Below are positions 16,835-26,947 of a stretch of DNA of 64,000 nucleotides, piece after piece (position 1 is the stretch's first letter; every line of letters begins with the position of its first letter). A program made the translations under genes and the position numbers. The DNA comes from Nitrosopumilus zosterae. GTDB taxonomy: Archaea; Thermoproteota; Nitrososphaeria; Nitrososphaerales; Nitrosopumilaceae. The stretch lies in contig NZ_AP026695.1 of assembly GCF_025998175.1 (NCBI RefSeq), positions 186,001 through 250,000 of the forward strand, written 5' to 3'. Under the pieces are notes generated by a model. The model worked only from the letters and a program-made list of their open reading frames with translations, did not search any database and was not told the origin of the DNA.

Positions 16835-19800
16835 ATGAATAACGAAATAGGACGTAAAATAACTAGTCTTACATTAATGACAATTATGTTAGCCGGTGGT
16901 TTGACATTTGCTGCTCCATCTATGATGCCAGTAGCATTTGCTGCCAACGCTAACCTATTTGTTTCCGCAGAAAACTCACAGTTTGATAACTACATGTCAG
17001 GACCTCAAGTAATTGAAGTCGTGGTAATTGATTCAGACATTAATGACACAGATGAGGCAAAGGGTGAACCAGACGTTACAGTAAACGGTAAAAAACTTAG
17101 AATGGTTCAAGCCGTCGACGGTAACTGGTATGGTTACTTTGCAGACAGAAAACAAGCATCTATCGCTGACTTTACCGCTATTGGTGGTGGTACATCAGCA
17201 GCTTCAGTTCCAGCAGGCAATGGATTGGACTTTGGTACATTATGTGCTACTGGTTCAAGAACCGATGCAGCAGTTGGATTTTCAGTTGCTGAGACAGTAG
17301 GTATTGCATTACCATTCACCGGAGCTAATGGTGGTGGTTCTAACGGTACTGCAACTGGTGCAGCATTAACACTAGAATGTGGTGGTGCTAACACCGCGTC
17401 AGTAAATGGAACCATCAATGTCGTTAGAGAAGCCAAGGATCCAAACCTCACCTTAGCTGGTGATACAAATGGGCAAATTGGTCTCAACAGTACTAACGTA
17501 GATGGCTTTGATCATGTCTGGCCTTTCGTACAACTATACAATCTAAACCCAACTGGTAACGTTGTTGTTCAGTACAACAAAGGTGGTGGTGTTCAATCAA
17601 CAACACTAACTTTTGATTCTGTAGATCAATTTGCCAGTGCAGTTGTAGATAGTACAGTATATACACGTGATGCACAAGTACATGCAACTATTACTGACCT
17701 TTGGTTAAACATTGACCCAACTGATGAAGATTCTTGGACATTTGGAACTGCAAGTGGAAGCTTGAGTACAAACTACCAAGTCTTCGATGAAAACGGTCTA
17801 GCAGCCGGTGCTGGCGTTGGTGGTGGAATCATAGACATTTCCGGAAATCTCACAAACATGATGATTGAGGATAACGGTGTCTTGAGAGTAAACACCAACA
17901 CACAAGGTGCAGCTAACACAGTTTTAACCATACAAGACAATGATGACTCTATCATCACTTGTACCAATGCACAAGTAGCTACTACTTGTAGTGCTACAAA
18001 TAATGCAGGTGGTGGTCTAGCAGCAGGTACTAACCCAGTCACAATTACAGAACAAGGACCAAACAGCGGTGTCTTTGGAACATATGATGAATCAGATAAA
18101 TCCGTATTCAAAATAACCAGTAATGCCTTAAGGGGCACTTCTGCTACAATTGATTACAATGAGACACCAAAATCAATACTTGTGGGATTCGGCTTTGCAA
18201 CAATTGATATACAACCAACTGATGATGAATGGACCTCTGGTGAAGAGATTCCAGTAGTCTTAGTTGATAGCGATGCAAACAAGAACAGTAGAGTAGATGA
18301 AGATTTAGATTTAAACAACATAGATGTTGGTCTTATACCATCTCTAGCAACTGGTGATCCATTCACATTAGGTGAAGGTGATTCATCACTTAGAGTATTT
18401 GTAACAAACTCAACAGTTAACTACCAAGTAGCAGCAGCCGGTACAACCACCTCATTAGGTGTTAACACAATCGCTACTGCAAACAGTACTGGTGTTTTAA
18501 CTGTACAAAGTTTCTCTCAAAGAGGAATCTTGAATGTTACAGGTTCTGGTGCCGTTAATAACGCCCCACCAGGATTGGTAAAAGGCATCTTTATTGATCT
18601 AGAGACAACACAAGAAGAACTAGCACAAACCATAAGAGATAATAGATTGAGCACCTTCACAGGTTTCAATTTCTTCAATTATGATGTTAGATCTTTGGGT
18701 GCTACCTCTGGAACAGTAGGAATCTATCTCATTAACGATACAATGCCAATTCTAAACAATAATGGACTCTATAATGCAAACTCTACCAACAATGCTCTTG
18801 CATTAGTTGATAATGGAGCAAGCCAGGGATTCGTTAGTTTGAATGGTGCAGCAATGAATGCTGCTTTGTTTGACGATTCGACAGCTGATGCATCTACAAA
18901 CTTAGGTTTAGCTATTGTGTTAAACAACACAGGAGTTACACTTGATGCACGCGAACCAATTGTTATGGACTTCTTCTCATTTGGTTTCACGGATGATGGT
19001 TTCCAAGCAGACGAAAGAATTGCTAACCAAATCATTAGACTTGAATTAGAAGAAACAGGTGATAATACAAGTACCTTTGAAGGTTCACTTGAATATATCA
19101 TGGTTAACCAAATTAACATCAACGATGTTAACACCTATAGTGGCTTGTCTCCAATTGCCGATGATCCAAATTTCATCGTGATTGAAGACTTGACTGATGA
19201 GGATTCACCAAGAGTTAATTATCTTGACTTAGGTGGAGACGGTGTTTCAACACAAATTGCTGATCAAGAAGAAGCTCCATCTCATTCAGGAGTAGTATCA
19301 TTTGACCAAAGCTCATACAAGACTGCTGACACAGTTATAGTTACACTAGAAGACTTAGATCTTAACGTAGACTCTGATCTTATTGATATCTTTACCGTGG
19401 TTTCAACTGCTAGTGATGCAAACAGAGATACTGTTGGTAGCGGAAGTGCTGCTAACGGTACAGGTACATCTGTTACATTAACTAATGGTGACGAACTCGG
19501 TAGATTACTAGATATCACATTTGATGATGAAAGATGGACAGCAGCCAATAGTTGTGGATTAGATTCTGCAATTGATGCTGGTTTAGCCGCCACTGGTTTC
19601 ACACTAATTGAAACTGGCGTCGAAACTGGTATCTTTACTGGTTCCTTCCAAATCCCATCAGCATGGTGTAGATCAGGTGCAACAGCATCTGAATCTGCCA
19701 CCGGTCTTGACATTGAAGTCAACTATGTTGACTTTAGAGACGCATCTGGTGAAATCATCGAAGTTGGCGACTCCGCAGGAGTTCGTGCAAATACAGGATC

Positions 19801-22003
19801 CGTCAGTCTAGATAGAACAGTCTATCCAGTACCATTTGGTACACCGGCTAGATATGACACCAATACATCAAGTTCCCCAGCAAGTAGATCACTGTTCCCA
19901 ATCCACCAAACTGGAATGGATACAACAGCCGGTCTGCAGACAGGTGAATTCCTTGAAAAAGGTGGTCTGACTATCCACGTTAGAGTTAACGATCCAGACT
20001 TTGATATTTCCGCAAGTGGTGAAGATACCATTGCTCAAAATAAAGCCGGTACCACATTAGGACCTGTCAAGCTCTCTGTTATCAGAGGCGCTAGTACAGT
20101 AGTCTTAGGTTATGCTGGTGGTCCAACTGCAGTAGCAGGGGACATTGACGTTGGTGGAAACAACTCCACAACTGGTACACAAAACATTAGACAATTCGGT
20201 CCAATGGTTGAAATCGCACCAGACGCAGGAATATTTGAATCTGATATCTTAATTAGATATACTGATGGTCCAGCAAGCAGCACATGTCCAAATACAGATA
20301 ACTATGTTCCAATTGATGGCACTGCCAACAATGGTAACAATGGTTATGTGAACAGATTTGACGCCGCCCCAAGCACAGGTGATTACTGTATCCTACAAGG
20401 AGATATTCTCCAAGTAGAGTATACTGATCCAGCTGATGCTTCAGGTGATCCAAATACTGTAACGGACTCTGCTACTTTTGACCTAAGAAACGGTGTATTA
20501 CAATCTGACAAATCTGTGTATATTATCGGCTCTGACATGATCTTGACCCTCATTGAACCAGACCTTGATCTGGACAATGACCAGGCTGAGACATATGACT
20601 TGGACTTGATCGAATGGGACTCTGATGCAGCCACACTTACCATGGGTAATAAAGGTGGTTCAGCATCTAATAACGGAGCCGCATTTGACCCAGAACCACT
20701 TAGCTTTAGAGAAACAGGTGACTCTACTGGTATCTTCCAGATAGTCATCGAGATTCCTAACACTTTAGGTGGTGATAACTTAGAAAGAGGAGAAGAAATT
20801 GTTCTCGAGTATACTGACTGGGGTCCATCAGGAGCTGATTATGTTGGTAACGAAGATGAAGATGTCAACTTGACAATCTTCACTTCAAACTTTGGCGCAA
20901 CCATAGAACTTGACCAAAAAGTTTACACATGGACTGATAAAGTATACATTACTATTGTCGCACCAGATCACAACTTTGATAGTAACTTAGTTGACGAAAT
21001 CGGTGATACCGATTCTGATCCAATTAGAGTTGCTACCAGAGGATTTGATATTGACAATTACAAACTTGTCGAAACTGGTACTGATACCGGCATCTTCACT
21101 GGTGAAGTAATCCTTACAGGATTTACCCACGATGCAGATGGCGTTGATGGTAGTGATACTAATCCAAGAACTTCCGCTGATGGCACAGGTCCAACAGACG
21201 GATTCCTACAAACTGATGATGATGACGGACTTACAGTCTCCTTTGAATTCTCAGAGGATGAAACCGTAGTCGGTTCAGCACTTATCAGATGGAATATTGG
21301 TGAAGTTCAGTGGCTTGAAGCAAGTTATCCAGCAAGCGGAACAGGTGTTGTAAGAGTTATTGACCCAGACATGAACTTAGATCCAGAATCAGTCGACAAC
21401 TTCAATGTCGATGTGTGGTCTGACTCCGATGCCGGAGGTATTGACCTTACTGTAACTGAGACTAATGAGGCAACTGGAATCTTCGAAGGTACTGTGTTCT
21501 TCACAACTACTGACGAATCTTCTGGTCACAGACTCAGAGTCGCAGAAGGTGACACTGTCACCGCAGAATATGAGGACAATACACTACCTGATCCATACAC
21601 AACTGCAGATGAACTTGATATTACTGCCACTTCACTAATCGGTACTGTCGTACCACCTCTTGAGAGAGCACCAGCTGCTAACTTGAGAACAGTTGACGCA
21701 TTCGGTAACAGTTTAGATACTGTTGCAGTTGATCAACAGGTGCAAATCAGTGCTGACTTAGCAAATGGTCAGGATAGAGAGCAAGCATTTGCATACTTGG
21801 TACAGATTCAGGATGGTAACGGTGTTACAGTCTCACTAGCATGGATTACAGGTTCACTATCTGCTGGTCAATCATTCAGCCCAGCATTATCATGGATTCC
21901 AACCCAAAGTGGTAGCTACACAGCAACCGCATTTGTCTGGGAATCAGTTGATAATCCTACGGCATTATCACCACCAGTTAGCACAACAATAACTGTACAG
22001 TAA
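16835..22003 (+). CDS. Thaumarchaeal S-layer protein
   Basis: A 1722-residue exported protein, matching in size and N-terminus the large S-layer protein that covers Nitrosopumilus cells. The signal peptide runs to about residue 36 (SMMPVAFA, then ANANLF). The mature protein is a chain of Ig-like beta-sandwich repeats. Each opens with a pattern like SYKTADTVIVTLEDLDLN, and similar blocks recur near SVYIIGSDMILTL, KVYTWTDKVYITI and GVVRVIDPDMNLD. It is rich in Asp, Thr, Gly and Asn and poor in Lys, giving an acidic surface. I count eight cysteines. The C-terminal 100 residues form a CARDB-like domain (VDAFGNSLDTVAVDQQVQI) with no transmembrane anchor. Codon choice (many AAC, GGT, GAC) is unlike its AT-rich neighbours and suggests very high expression. 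Confidence 0.92.
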   Translation: MNNEIGRKITSLTLMTIMLAGGLTFAAPSMMPVAFAANANLFVSAENSQFDNYMSGPQVIEVVVIDSDINDTDEAKGEPDVTVNGKKLRMVQAVDGNWYGYFADRKQASIADFTAIGGGTSAASVPAGNGLDFGTLCATGSRTDAAVGFSVAETVGIALPFTGANGGGSNGTATGAALTLECGGANTASVNGTINVVREAKDPNLTLAGDTNGQIGLNSTNVDGFDHVWPFVQLYNLNPTGNVVVQYNKGGGVQSTTLTFDSVDQFASAVVDSTVYTRDAQVHATITDLWLNIDPTDEDSWTFGTASGSLSTNYQVFDENGLAAGAGVGGGIIDISGNLTNMMIEDNGVLRVNTNTQGAANTVLTIQDNDDSIITCTNAQVATTCSATNNAGGGLAAGTNPVTITEQGPNSGVFGTYDESDKSVFKITSNALRGTSATIDYNETPKSILVGFGFATIDIQPTDDEWTSGEEIPVVLVDSDANKNSRVDEDLDLNNIDVGLIPSLATGDPFTLGEGDSSLRVFVTNSTVNYQVAAAGTTTSLGVNTIATANSTGVLTVQSFSQRGILNVTGSGAVNNAPPGLVKGIFIDLETTQEELAQTIRDNRLSTFTGFNFFNYDVRSLGATSGTVGIYLINDTMPILNNNGLYNANSTNNALALVDNGASQGFVSLNGAAMNAALFDDSTADASTNLGLAIVLNNTGVTLDAREPIVMDFFSFGFTDDGFQADERIANQIIRLELEETGDNTSTFEGSLEYIMVNQININDVNTYSGLSPIADDPNFIVIEDLTDEDSPRVNYLDLGGDGVSTQIADQEEAPSHSGVVSFDQSSYKTADTVIVTLEDLDLNVDSDLIDIFTVVSTASDANRDTVGSGSAANGTGTSVTLTNGDELGRLLDITFDDERWTAANSCGLDSAIDAGLAATGFTLIETGVETGIFTGSFQIPSAWCRSGATASESATGLDIEVNYVDFRDASGEIIEVGDSAGVRANTGSVSLDRTVYPVPFGTPARYDTNTSSSPASRSLFPIHQTGMDTTAGLQTGEFLEKGGLTIHVRVNDPDFDISASGEDTIAQNKAGTTLGPVKLSVIRGASTVVLGYAGGPTAVAGDIDVGGNNSTTGTQNIRQFGPMVEIAPDAGIFESDILIRYTDGPASSTCPNTDNYVPIDGTANNGNNGYVNRFDAAPSTGDYCILQGDILQVEYTDPADASGDPNTVTDSATFDLRNGVLQSDKSVYIIGSDMILTLIEPDLDLDNDQAETYDLDLIEWDSDAATLTMGNKGGSASNNGAAFDPEPLSFRETGDSTGIFQIVIEIPNTLGGDNLERGEEIVLEYTDWGPSGADYVGNEDEDVNLTIFTSNFGATIELDQKVYTWTDKVYITIVAPDHNFDSNLVDEIGDTDSDPIRVATRGFDIDNYKLVETGTDTGIFTGEVILTGFTHDADGVDGSDTNPRTSADGTGPTDGFLQTDDDDGLTVSFEFSEDETVVGSALIRWNIGEVQWLEASYPASGTGVVRVIDPDMNLDPESVDNFNVDVWSDSDAGGIDLTVTETNEATGIFEGTVFFTTTDESSGHRLRVAEGDTVTAEYEDNTLPDPYTTADELDITATSLIGTVVPPLERAPAANLRTVDAFGNSLDTVAVDQQVQISADLANGQDREQAFAYLVQIQDGNGVTVSLAWITGSLSAGQSFSPALSWIPTQSGSYTATAFVWESVDNPTALSPPVSTTITVQ

Positions 22004-22020
22004 GAAAACTAGTTCACATT

Positions 22021-22040
22021 ATCCTTTTTTTCTTTTTTTT
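22021..22040 (+). terminator. Oligo-T terminator after the S-layer gene
   Basis: Two long T tracts (six or more Ts each, interrupted by a single C) begin 18 nt after the S-layer stop. Archaeal RNA polymerase terminates on such U-runs without a hairpin, so S-layer mRNA can end here. Confidence 0.55.
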
Positions 22041-22114
22041 GAATCTTCTTTAACGTAAGTTGTAGACAATTTTTCCAGAAGCAATATCTAGGAGATAATT
22101 AACAATTAATTAAA

Positions 22115-23083
22115 ATGAAATTTCAAATTCTATTTTCTATTTTGATTGTTTTACTAATTGTAAACACACCAAATTCATTTTCAGAACTGGAATTATTTAC
22201 AAACAGCAAAGTATACGCTCCATCTCATACCTTACAAGTTTATGGAAAGGGATTGCCTGAAGAAAATTTGATTATACGAATATTTGCCCCTGATGAATCC
22301 ATTGCAAAATTTGACCAGATAACCACTAAATCAGACGGCTCTTTTAATTATGGTTTGATGACTTGGCCCCAGCCATCCACAAATCTTCCTTTTGGGACAT
22401 ATACTGTGGAAGTAATCAGTACTCAGCAAAACGGTATCTCACAAAAGATTGATGTAAAATTTTCAGCCACAACAGATCTCGTTGATGTACCAGTAGAAAG
22501 AATTGTAAATACACTGGTCTTTGCCCCTGAAACTGCGGCAATAAATAACCCAATTCGAGTATTTGTACAAACTACCAGTGATGGTTTGTTAATTGGAAAT
22601 GAACCTGCGGAATTATTGGGAACAACACATGTTCATCTGCCTTCTGGAATTTCCATCCCTCTATCAAATTCATTTAAGACTCTTCATCAGGGATTGTACT
22701 ATGTTGACTATATTCCTAGAGAAGAAGGGACACATGTGTTTCATGTGGTTGCTTTTACTCAAGGAACCACATCTCATGGTTCTGCTGCAACCAATGTTCT
22801 AAGTCAAGATCTTGGTGGAATTTCAGAGCAAATAATCAAACTAAATTCAATTTTGGATGAGACATCAGAAGAGCTTGACGTTCTTAAATCTGAAATAGCA
22901 GGATTTGATACAACATTAAAACGCGCAAGTATTCAAATTGATGAAAACATTGGAACAATTTCAACATCTGTAAAATATATCACTGAGGCTTCCTCCCAAC
23001 TCAACGCACTAATGTTGCCAATTATTGCATCAATTGGATTAATTGTTGCACTGCAAGTAGCAATTCTTACCCGACGAAGATAG
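22115..23083 (+). CDS. Exported membrane protein with coiled coil and C-terminal anchor, SlaB-like layout
   Basis: A 322-residue protein directly downstream of the S-layer gene. An N-terminal signal peptide (about 1-23, LFSILIVLLIVNTPNSFS) is followed by beta-sandwich domains: residues 24-115 with VYAPSHTLQVYGKGLPEENL, and about 125-225 with PIRVFVQTTSDG and LHQGLYYVDYIPREEG. A long helical coiled-coil stretch comes next (about 228-298, LNSILDETSEELDVLKSEIA). The protein ends with one transmembrane helix (about 299-318) and a basic TRRR tail. Sulfolobales SlaB, which anchors SlaA, has the same order of parts. Function as an S-layer stalk is inference. The next gene begins 8 nt after its stop. 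Confidence 0.75.
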   Translation: MKFQILFSILIVLLIVNTPNSFSELELFTNSKVYAPSHTLQVYGKGLPEENLIIRIFAPDESIAKFDQITTKSDGSFNYGLMTWPQPSTNLPFGTYTVEVISTQQNGISQKIDVKFSATTDLVDVPVERIVNTLVFAPETAAINNPIRVFVQTTSDGLLIGNEPAELLGTTHVHLPSGISIPLSNSFKTLHQGLYYVDYIPREEGTHVFHVVAFTQGTTSHGSAATNVLSQDLGGISEQIIKLNSILDETSEELDVLKSEIAGFDTTLKRASIQIDENIGTISTSVKYITEASSQLNALMLPIIASIGLIVALQVAILTRRR

Positions 23084-23091
23084 TTATAATA

Positions 23092-26000
23092 ATGCAAGAA
23101 AAACAATTTAACTGGATGCCCAAAGCGGCCATTTTCTTTTCAATGATTTTGCTTTCATCCATATTGTCAAACTCGTATGCGACAACTGGAGATTTAATTT
23201 TAGATGATCATTCGGTTACACCTATTTTTGATTCTGAAATATTTGATATGGATTATACTTTTTTTAAAGAAAATGATTTTAAGAGATATCTGATTTTTGG
23301 CACAGACACACAAGATATTGATTTTTTAAAAAACAATTCATTGTATGGGATCCAATCTGATACTGGTTTTTTCTATGTCTCTGTTCTTTCTGAAAAATCT
23401 GTGTCTAATCTTGTAGCACAAGGTTACCATGTCATTGAGGATTACAAATTGGATTTTCATTCATCTGATGAGATAATTTCAGATTCTTCAAGAATTGGCA
23501 AGATAACAGGATCAAGTGATGCTAAAAAAAAATATGGCGCCTCAGGTAACGGAACAATAATAGCAATTGTAGACACTGGGGTTGATTTTTCAAATCCTGA
23601 CATCCAGCATTCACTTGCACGAGACAAAATCAATCACCCAATCATGCTTGATCCTGACGGACAGGGAATTGTTCTGACAAATGCTACTTTCTTTGCCTAT
23701 ATTGATGAGAATGAAATTATCAGAAATTACAGCAAACCCCTTCCGTCAGATATGACTTCATCTGTATATGTCAATAAAGACGGCGTTTTCCTTGATGTGT
23801 CTCAAGGAGGTAAGGGAAGTAAGATTCCAATTTACAATTCGTTTTTTCCACAGCTTGGCACCTCGCCAATTTTTGAAGGAATATTAGACAAAGATATGAA
23901 GATTGGAAAAGACAATAGAAATTACATAAAATCAAAAAGTGGAATATATCATCTTGGTGTAATCTATCAGGGAGCAACACAAGGACCACAAGCTAGAATA
24001 CAAGTTGTACCGGTTCTTGTAGTTGATTCGTTTATCCCTGGAATTTATGATACTATAATTTCAGATATGAGCACCTCTTGGAAAGACTACACTAGATTTG
24101 ATCTAAAGCAAGGCCAGACACCAAATTATGATTTTGATTTTACTGATGAAAAACCTATTGTGTTGGGCAGTGGTAAAGAGTTTCTAGTATTTGATTCAAA
24201 CAATGATGGAAAAAATGATTACAGTGCAGGAACATTTGGTGCACAAGTTCTTGATGTTTATGGTGTGATTAGAAACAATGTAACTGACATTGATGATTCA
24301 TTACAAGCAATAAATGGAACGATACTGCCAGCATTGGACTCGGATGGAAACTTTTTTGGTCTAATGAGCGATTTTATGGGTCATGGAACATCAAGTGCAG
24401 CTTCCATTACCTCAAGAGGTCACGAAGTATATGACATTTACAACAATACAGAAAAACATTCCATTATTGGTGTTGCACCTGATGCAAAGATTGTACCTGT
24501 AAAGGCACTCTGGTTTGGTGATACAGTTTATGGTTGGTTGTGGTCTGCAGGATTTGAAAACAAAGATCACAATTGGAAATTCTCAGGTGAGCCCAAAGTT
24601 GATATTATTTCTAACAGCTGGGGAGTTTCAACATTCCCTTCTTTTAATGCATCTCCTGGAATGGATGTGCTGTCATTGATTCTAAGTGCACTTGTGACTC
24701 CGCATTCCTTAGATGATGATTATCCCGGAATAACAATAATTTCAAGCGCAGGAAATTCCGGACATGGATACGGGACAATTGGATTGCCAAATGCATCACC
24801 ATTTGGAATTTCAGTAGGCGCTACAACTAACAATGTCTTTGTAGGGTATGGTCCGTTCAAAGACCAGCCCCGATTTGGCAATTCTACTATTTATCATGAT
24901 GACGTTGTAGATTTCTCAAGCAGAGGCCCAGGCTCCATTGGTGATCCAAAACCTGACATTATGAGCATTGGTGCACACGGTTTTACACCATCAAATGTTT
25001 TGAAAATTAAAAAAGACTCCAAGGAAGAATCTTTCTCATTATTTGGAGGTACCAGCATGGCAGCTCCATTGGTTTCTGGAAGCGCTGCAATATTGATGGA
25101 GGAAATGAGAAAACAATCTCAAGATTATGATCCATTTCTAATTAAAAACATCCTAATGTCAACTGCAACAGATCTTCAAAACGATCCATTCACTCAAGGT
25201 TCAGGCCTGATAAATGTTGAAACTGCGTTGAATTATGTTCATGGTGATGACGGAGTTTTCATAGTGTATAATGATAAATCATATGATAATATCAAAAAAA
25301 TTCTTGAACCTGCAATTGAAAATATCAATTCAACTAAGATAGGATTTGACCAGTTTCAACTTTCTTCGTCATCTCTTCCTATGACTAGCTGGTTTGGCGG
25401 ACAATTGAATCCCGGAGATAGAAGTACTGCCACTTTTACAATTAATAATCCAACTGATGAAGAACTTTTAATTAATGTAAAATCTCAAACGCTATCTCTG
25501 ATTACAAAAAATCAATATGACGGAAAAACTGTTGTACGACAACACGATTCTATCTTAAATAAAACTGATGCATTCATTCCAAACTATGTCAAACTATCTG
25601 ATGTAACCAATCATGAAAAGATTGGCGATTTCTTTGATGATCAAAATCCAATTCCAGACGAATCTGTATTAATGATAGTTAATGTGAATTTTCCATTTGC
25701 AGATTTTATGAACGGTACGTCTGACGTATACGCTGATGATCTGAAAATCTCTTCATTGTACCTTTATGATTGGCTTGATAACAATAATGACACAAAAATT
25801 ACCAGCAATGAATTATCTATGATAAATAGAGCTGGTTCATGGGGAACGGTTCAAGAGTTAAGAGTTTCAGAACCTGATAAAAAGTTTGACGGAATACCAT
25901 TAGTTGGAGTTTATCCAGTTCCAACAAGACATTCTTATTGGCTAGGTGATACAAAACAAAATTCAACTTCGATGGATTATACAATCTCTGCAAGTTATTA

Positions 26001-26904
26001 TCAAAAAGAAAAATGGTCCATGCTCTGGCCTGAATCTGAAACAATTACTGTTCCTGCAAAAGACACTGGTACCATTAATGTCACACTAATTACTCCAAAT
26101 GATTTGCAGACAGGAGTCTATCAAGGATTCCTAACTTTTGAAAGTGACAGACACACAGTTAATGCTCCAGTGTCTTTTGTAATTAAACAGCCAATAACTG
26201 AAAATGATACAACAATACTGATTCAAGGAAAACAAAGTGACGATGTTATTTATGGAAACGGATACACAAAGGGTGCATTTGACATGGTTAATAGATACAT
26301 GACAGGAGACTGGAGACAATATTATTTTGATATCCAAAACGAATCAATTAATTCTGGAGCAATTGAGCTTTCATGGACCAGTGATGACACAAATCTTGCA
26401 GTATTTGTGATGGATCCGCAAGGAAAAATAATTCAAACCAATGTACCTTCTGGTGTGTTTGGCCATTTTCTTAAATGGCCTTCACTTGATTGGCTTGGCA
26501 ATTCTATATTCAGTCAGGGAGGTGGTTTTTTTCCAGTAAAAAACAAAGACGAGACTTCAACGGTTCTTTTCATCCCAATTAATCAAACGGGTACCTACAC
26601 ACTTTTGACACATTCAACCTTGTTTGGTGGAAATTCTACAACTGAACCAATCACGCTTGCAGCTAAATTTACAAACATTTCCTCTAATATGACATCTCAA
26701 AATCAACAAATTGAATCTGAATTAGTCTCTGAAAAAGAAGCTACTTCGCCCTCTCAAATCCCTGAAACTATCATTGTTGAAAAGTATACCCTGCCTTTGG
26801 AATCTGATTCATCTTTTGGTACAGGAATTGCAATTGGCGTTGGCATTGGCATTGCGATCGGAATACTGTCTATTTTTATCATTAGACAAAAACCTCCCAA
26901 ATAA
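23092..26904 (+). CDS. Large membrane-anchored subtilisin-family serine protease
   Basis: A 1270-residue S8-family peptidase. After a signal peptide (about 1-30) and a propeptide-like region, the catalytic triad is Asp161 (IIAIVDTGVDFSNPD), His431 (MGHGTSSAASI) and Ser655 (GGTSMAAPLVSG), with the oxyanion Asn in SSAGNSGHGYG. About 270 residues are inserted between Asp and His, where typical subtilisins have a few dozen. Beta-rich domains of about 500 residues follow, and a C-terminal glycine-rich transmembrane helix (near 1243-1264) with a basic tail anchors the enzyme outside the cell. It is co-directional with, and 8 nt from, the SlaB-like gene, so processing of surface-layer or exported proteins is a plausible job. 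Confidence 0.88.
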   Translation: MQEKQFNWMPKAAIFFSMILLSSILSNSYATTGDLILDDHSVTPIFDSEIFDMDYTFFKENDFKRYLIFGTDTQDIDFLKNNSLYGIQSDTGFFYVSVLSEKSVSNLVAQGYHVIEDYKLDFHSSDEIISDSSRIGKITGSSDAKKKYGASGNGTIIAIVDTGVDFSNPDIQHSLARDKINHPIMLDPDGQGIVLTNATFFAYIDENEIIRNYSKPLPSDMTSSVYVNKDGVFLDVSQGGKGSKIPIYNSFFPQLGTSPIFEGILDKDMKIGKDNRNYIKSKSGIYHLGVIYQGATQGPQARIQVVPVLVVDSFIPGIYDTIISDMSTSWKDYTRFDLKQGQTPNYDFDFTDEKPIVLGSGKEFLVFDSNNDGKNDYSAGTFGAQVLDVYGVIRNNVTDIDDSLQAINGTILPALDSDGNFFGLMSDFMGHGTSSAASITSRGHEVYDIYNNTEKHSIIGVAPDAKIVPVKALWFGDTVYGWLWSAGFENKDHNWKFSGEPKVDIISNSWGVSTFPSFNASPGMDVLSLILSALVTPHSLDDDYPGITIISSAGNSGHGYGTIGLPNASPFGISVGATTNNVFVGYGPFKDQPRFGNSTIYHDDVVDFSSRGPGSIGDPKPDIMSIGAHGFTPSNVLKIKKDSKEESFSLFGGTSMAAPLVSGSAAILMEEMRKQSQDYDPFLIKNILMSTATDLQNDPFTQGSGLINVETALNYVHGDDGVFIVYNDKSYDNIKKILEPAIENINSTKIGFDQFQLSSSSLPMTSWFGGQLNPGDRSTATFTINNPTDEELLINVKSQTLSLITKNQYDGKTVVRQHDSILNKTDAFIPNYVKLSDVTNHEKIGDFFDDQNPIPDESVLMIVNVNFPFADFMNGTSDVYADDLKISSLYLYDWLDNNNDTKITSNELSMINRAGSWGTVQELRVSEPDKKFDGIPLVGVYPVPTRHSYWLGDTKQNSTSMDYTISASYYQKEKWSMLWPESETITVPAKDTGTINVTLITPNDLQTGVYQGFLTFESDRHTVNAPVSFVIKQPITENDTTILIQGKQSDDVIYGNGYTKGAFDMVNRYMTGDWRQYYFDIQNESINSGAIELSWTSDDTNLAVFVMDPQGKIIQTNVPSGVFGHFLKWPSLDWLGNSIFSQGGGFFPVKNKDETSTVLFIPINQTGTYTLLTHSTLFGGNSTTEPITLAAKFTNISSNMTSQNQQIESELVSEKEATSPSQIPETIIVEKYTLPLESDSSFGTGIAIGVGIGIAIGILSIFIIRQKPPK

Positions 26905-26913
26905 TTGAACAAG

Positions 26914-26923
26914 GTTTATAAGC
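26914..26923 (+). promoter_or_regulatory. TATA box, Rieske/cytochrome b operon
   Basis: GTTTATAAGC is centred about 30 nt before the Rieske ATG at 26948, which fits a leaderless or very short-leader transcript. Confidence 0.6.
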
Positions 26924-26947
26924 AATTTGGCGAGTACGTCAGCTTGA

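Noticed and set aside
17134-19722. Antisense ORFs of 117-146 codons opposite the S-layer gene
   Set aside because: The S-layer frame has clear export signal, repeats and codon bias; the antisense products are Ser/Val/Pro-rich shadows.
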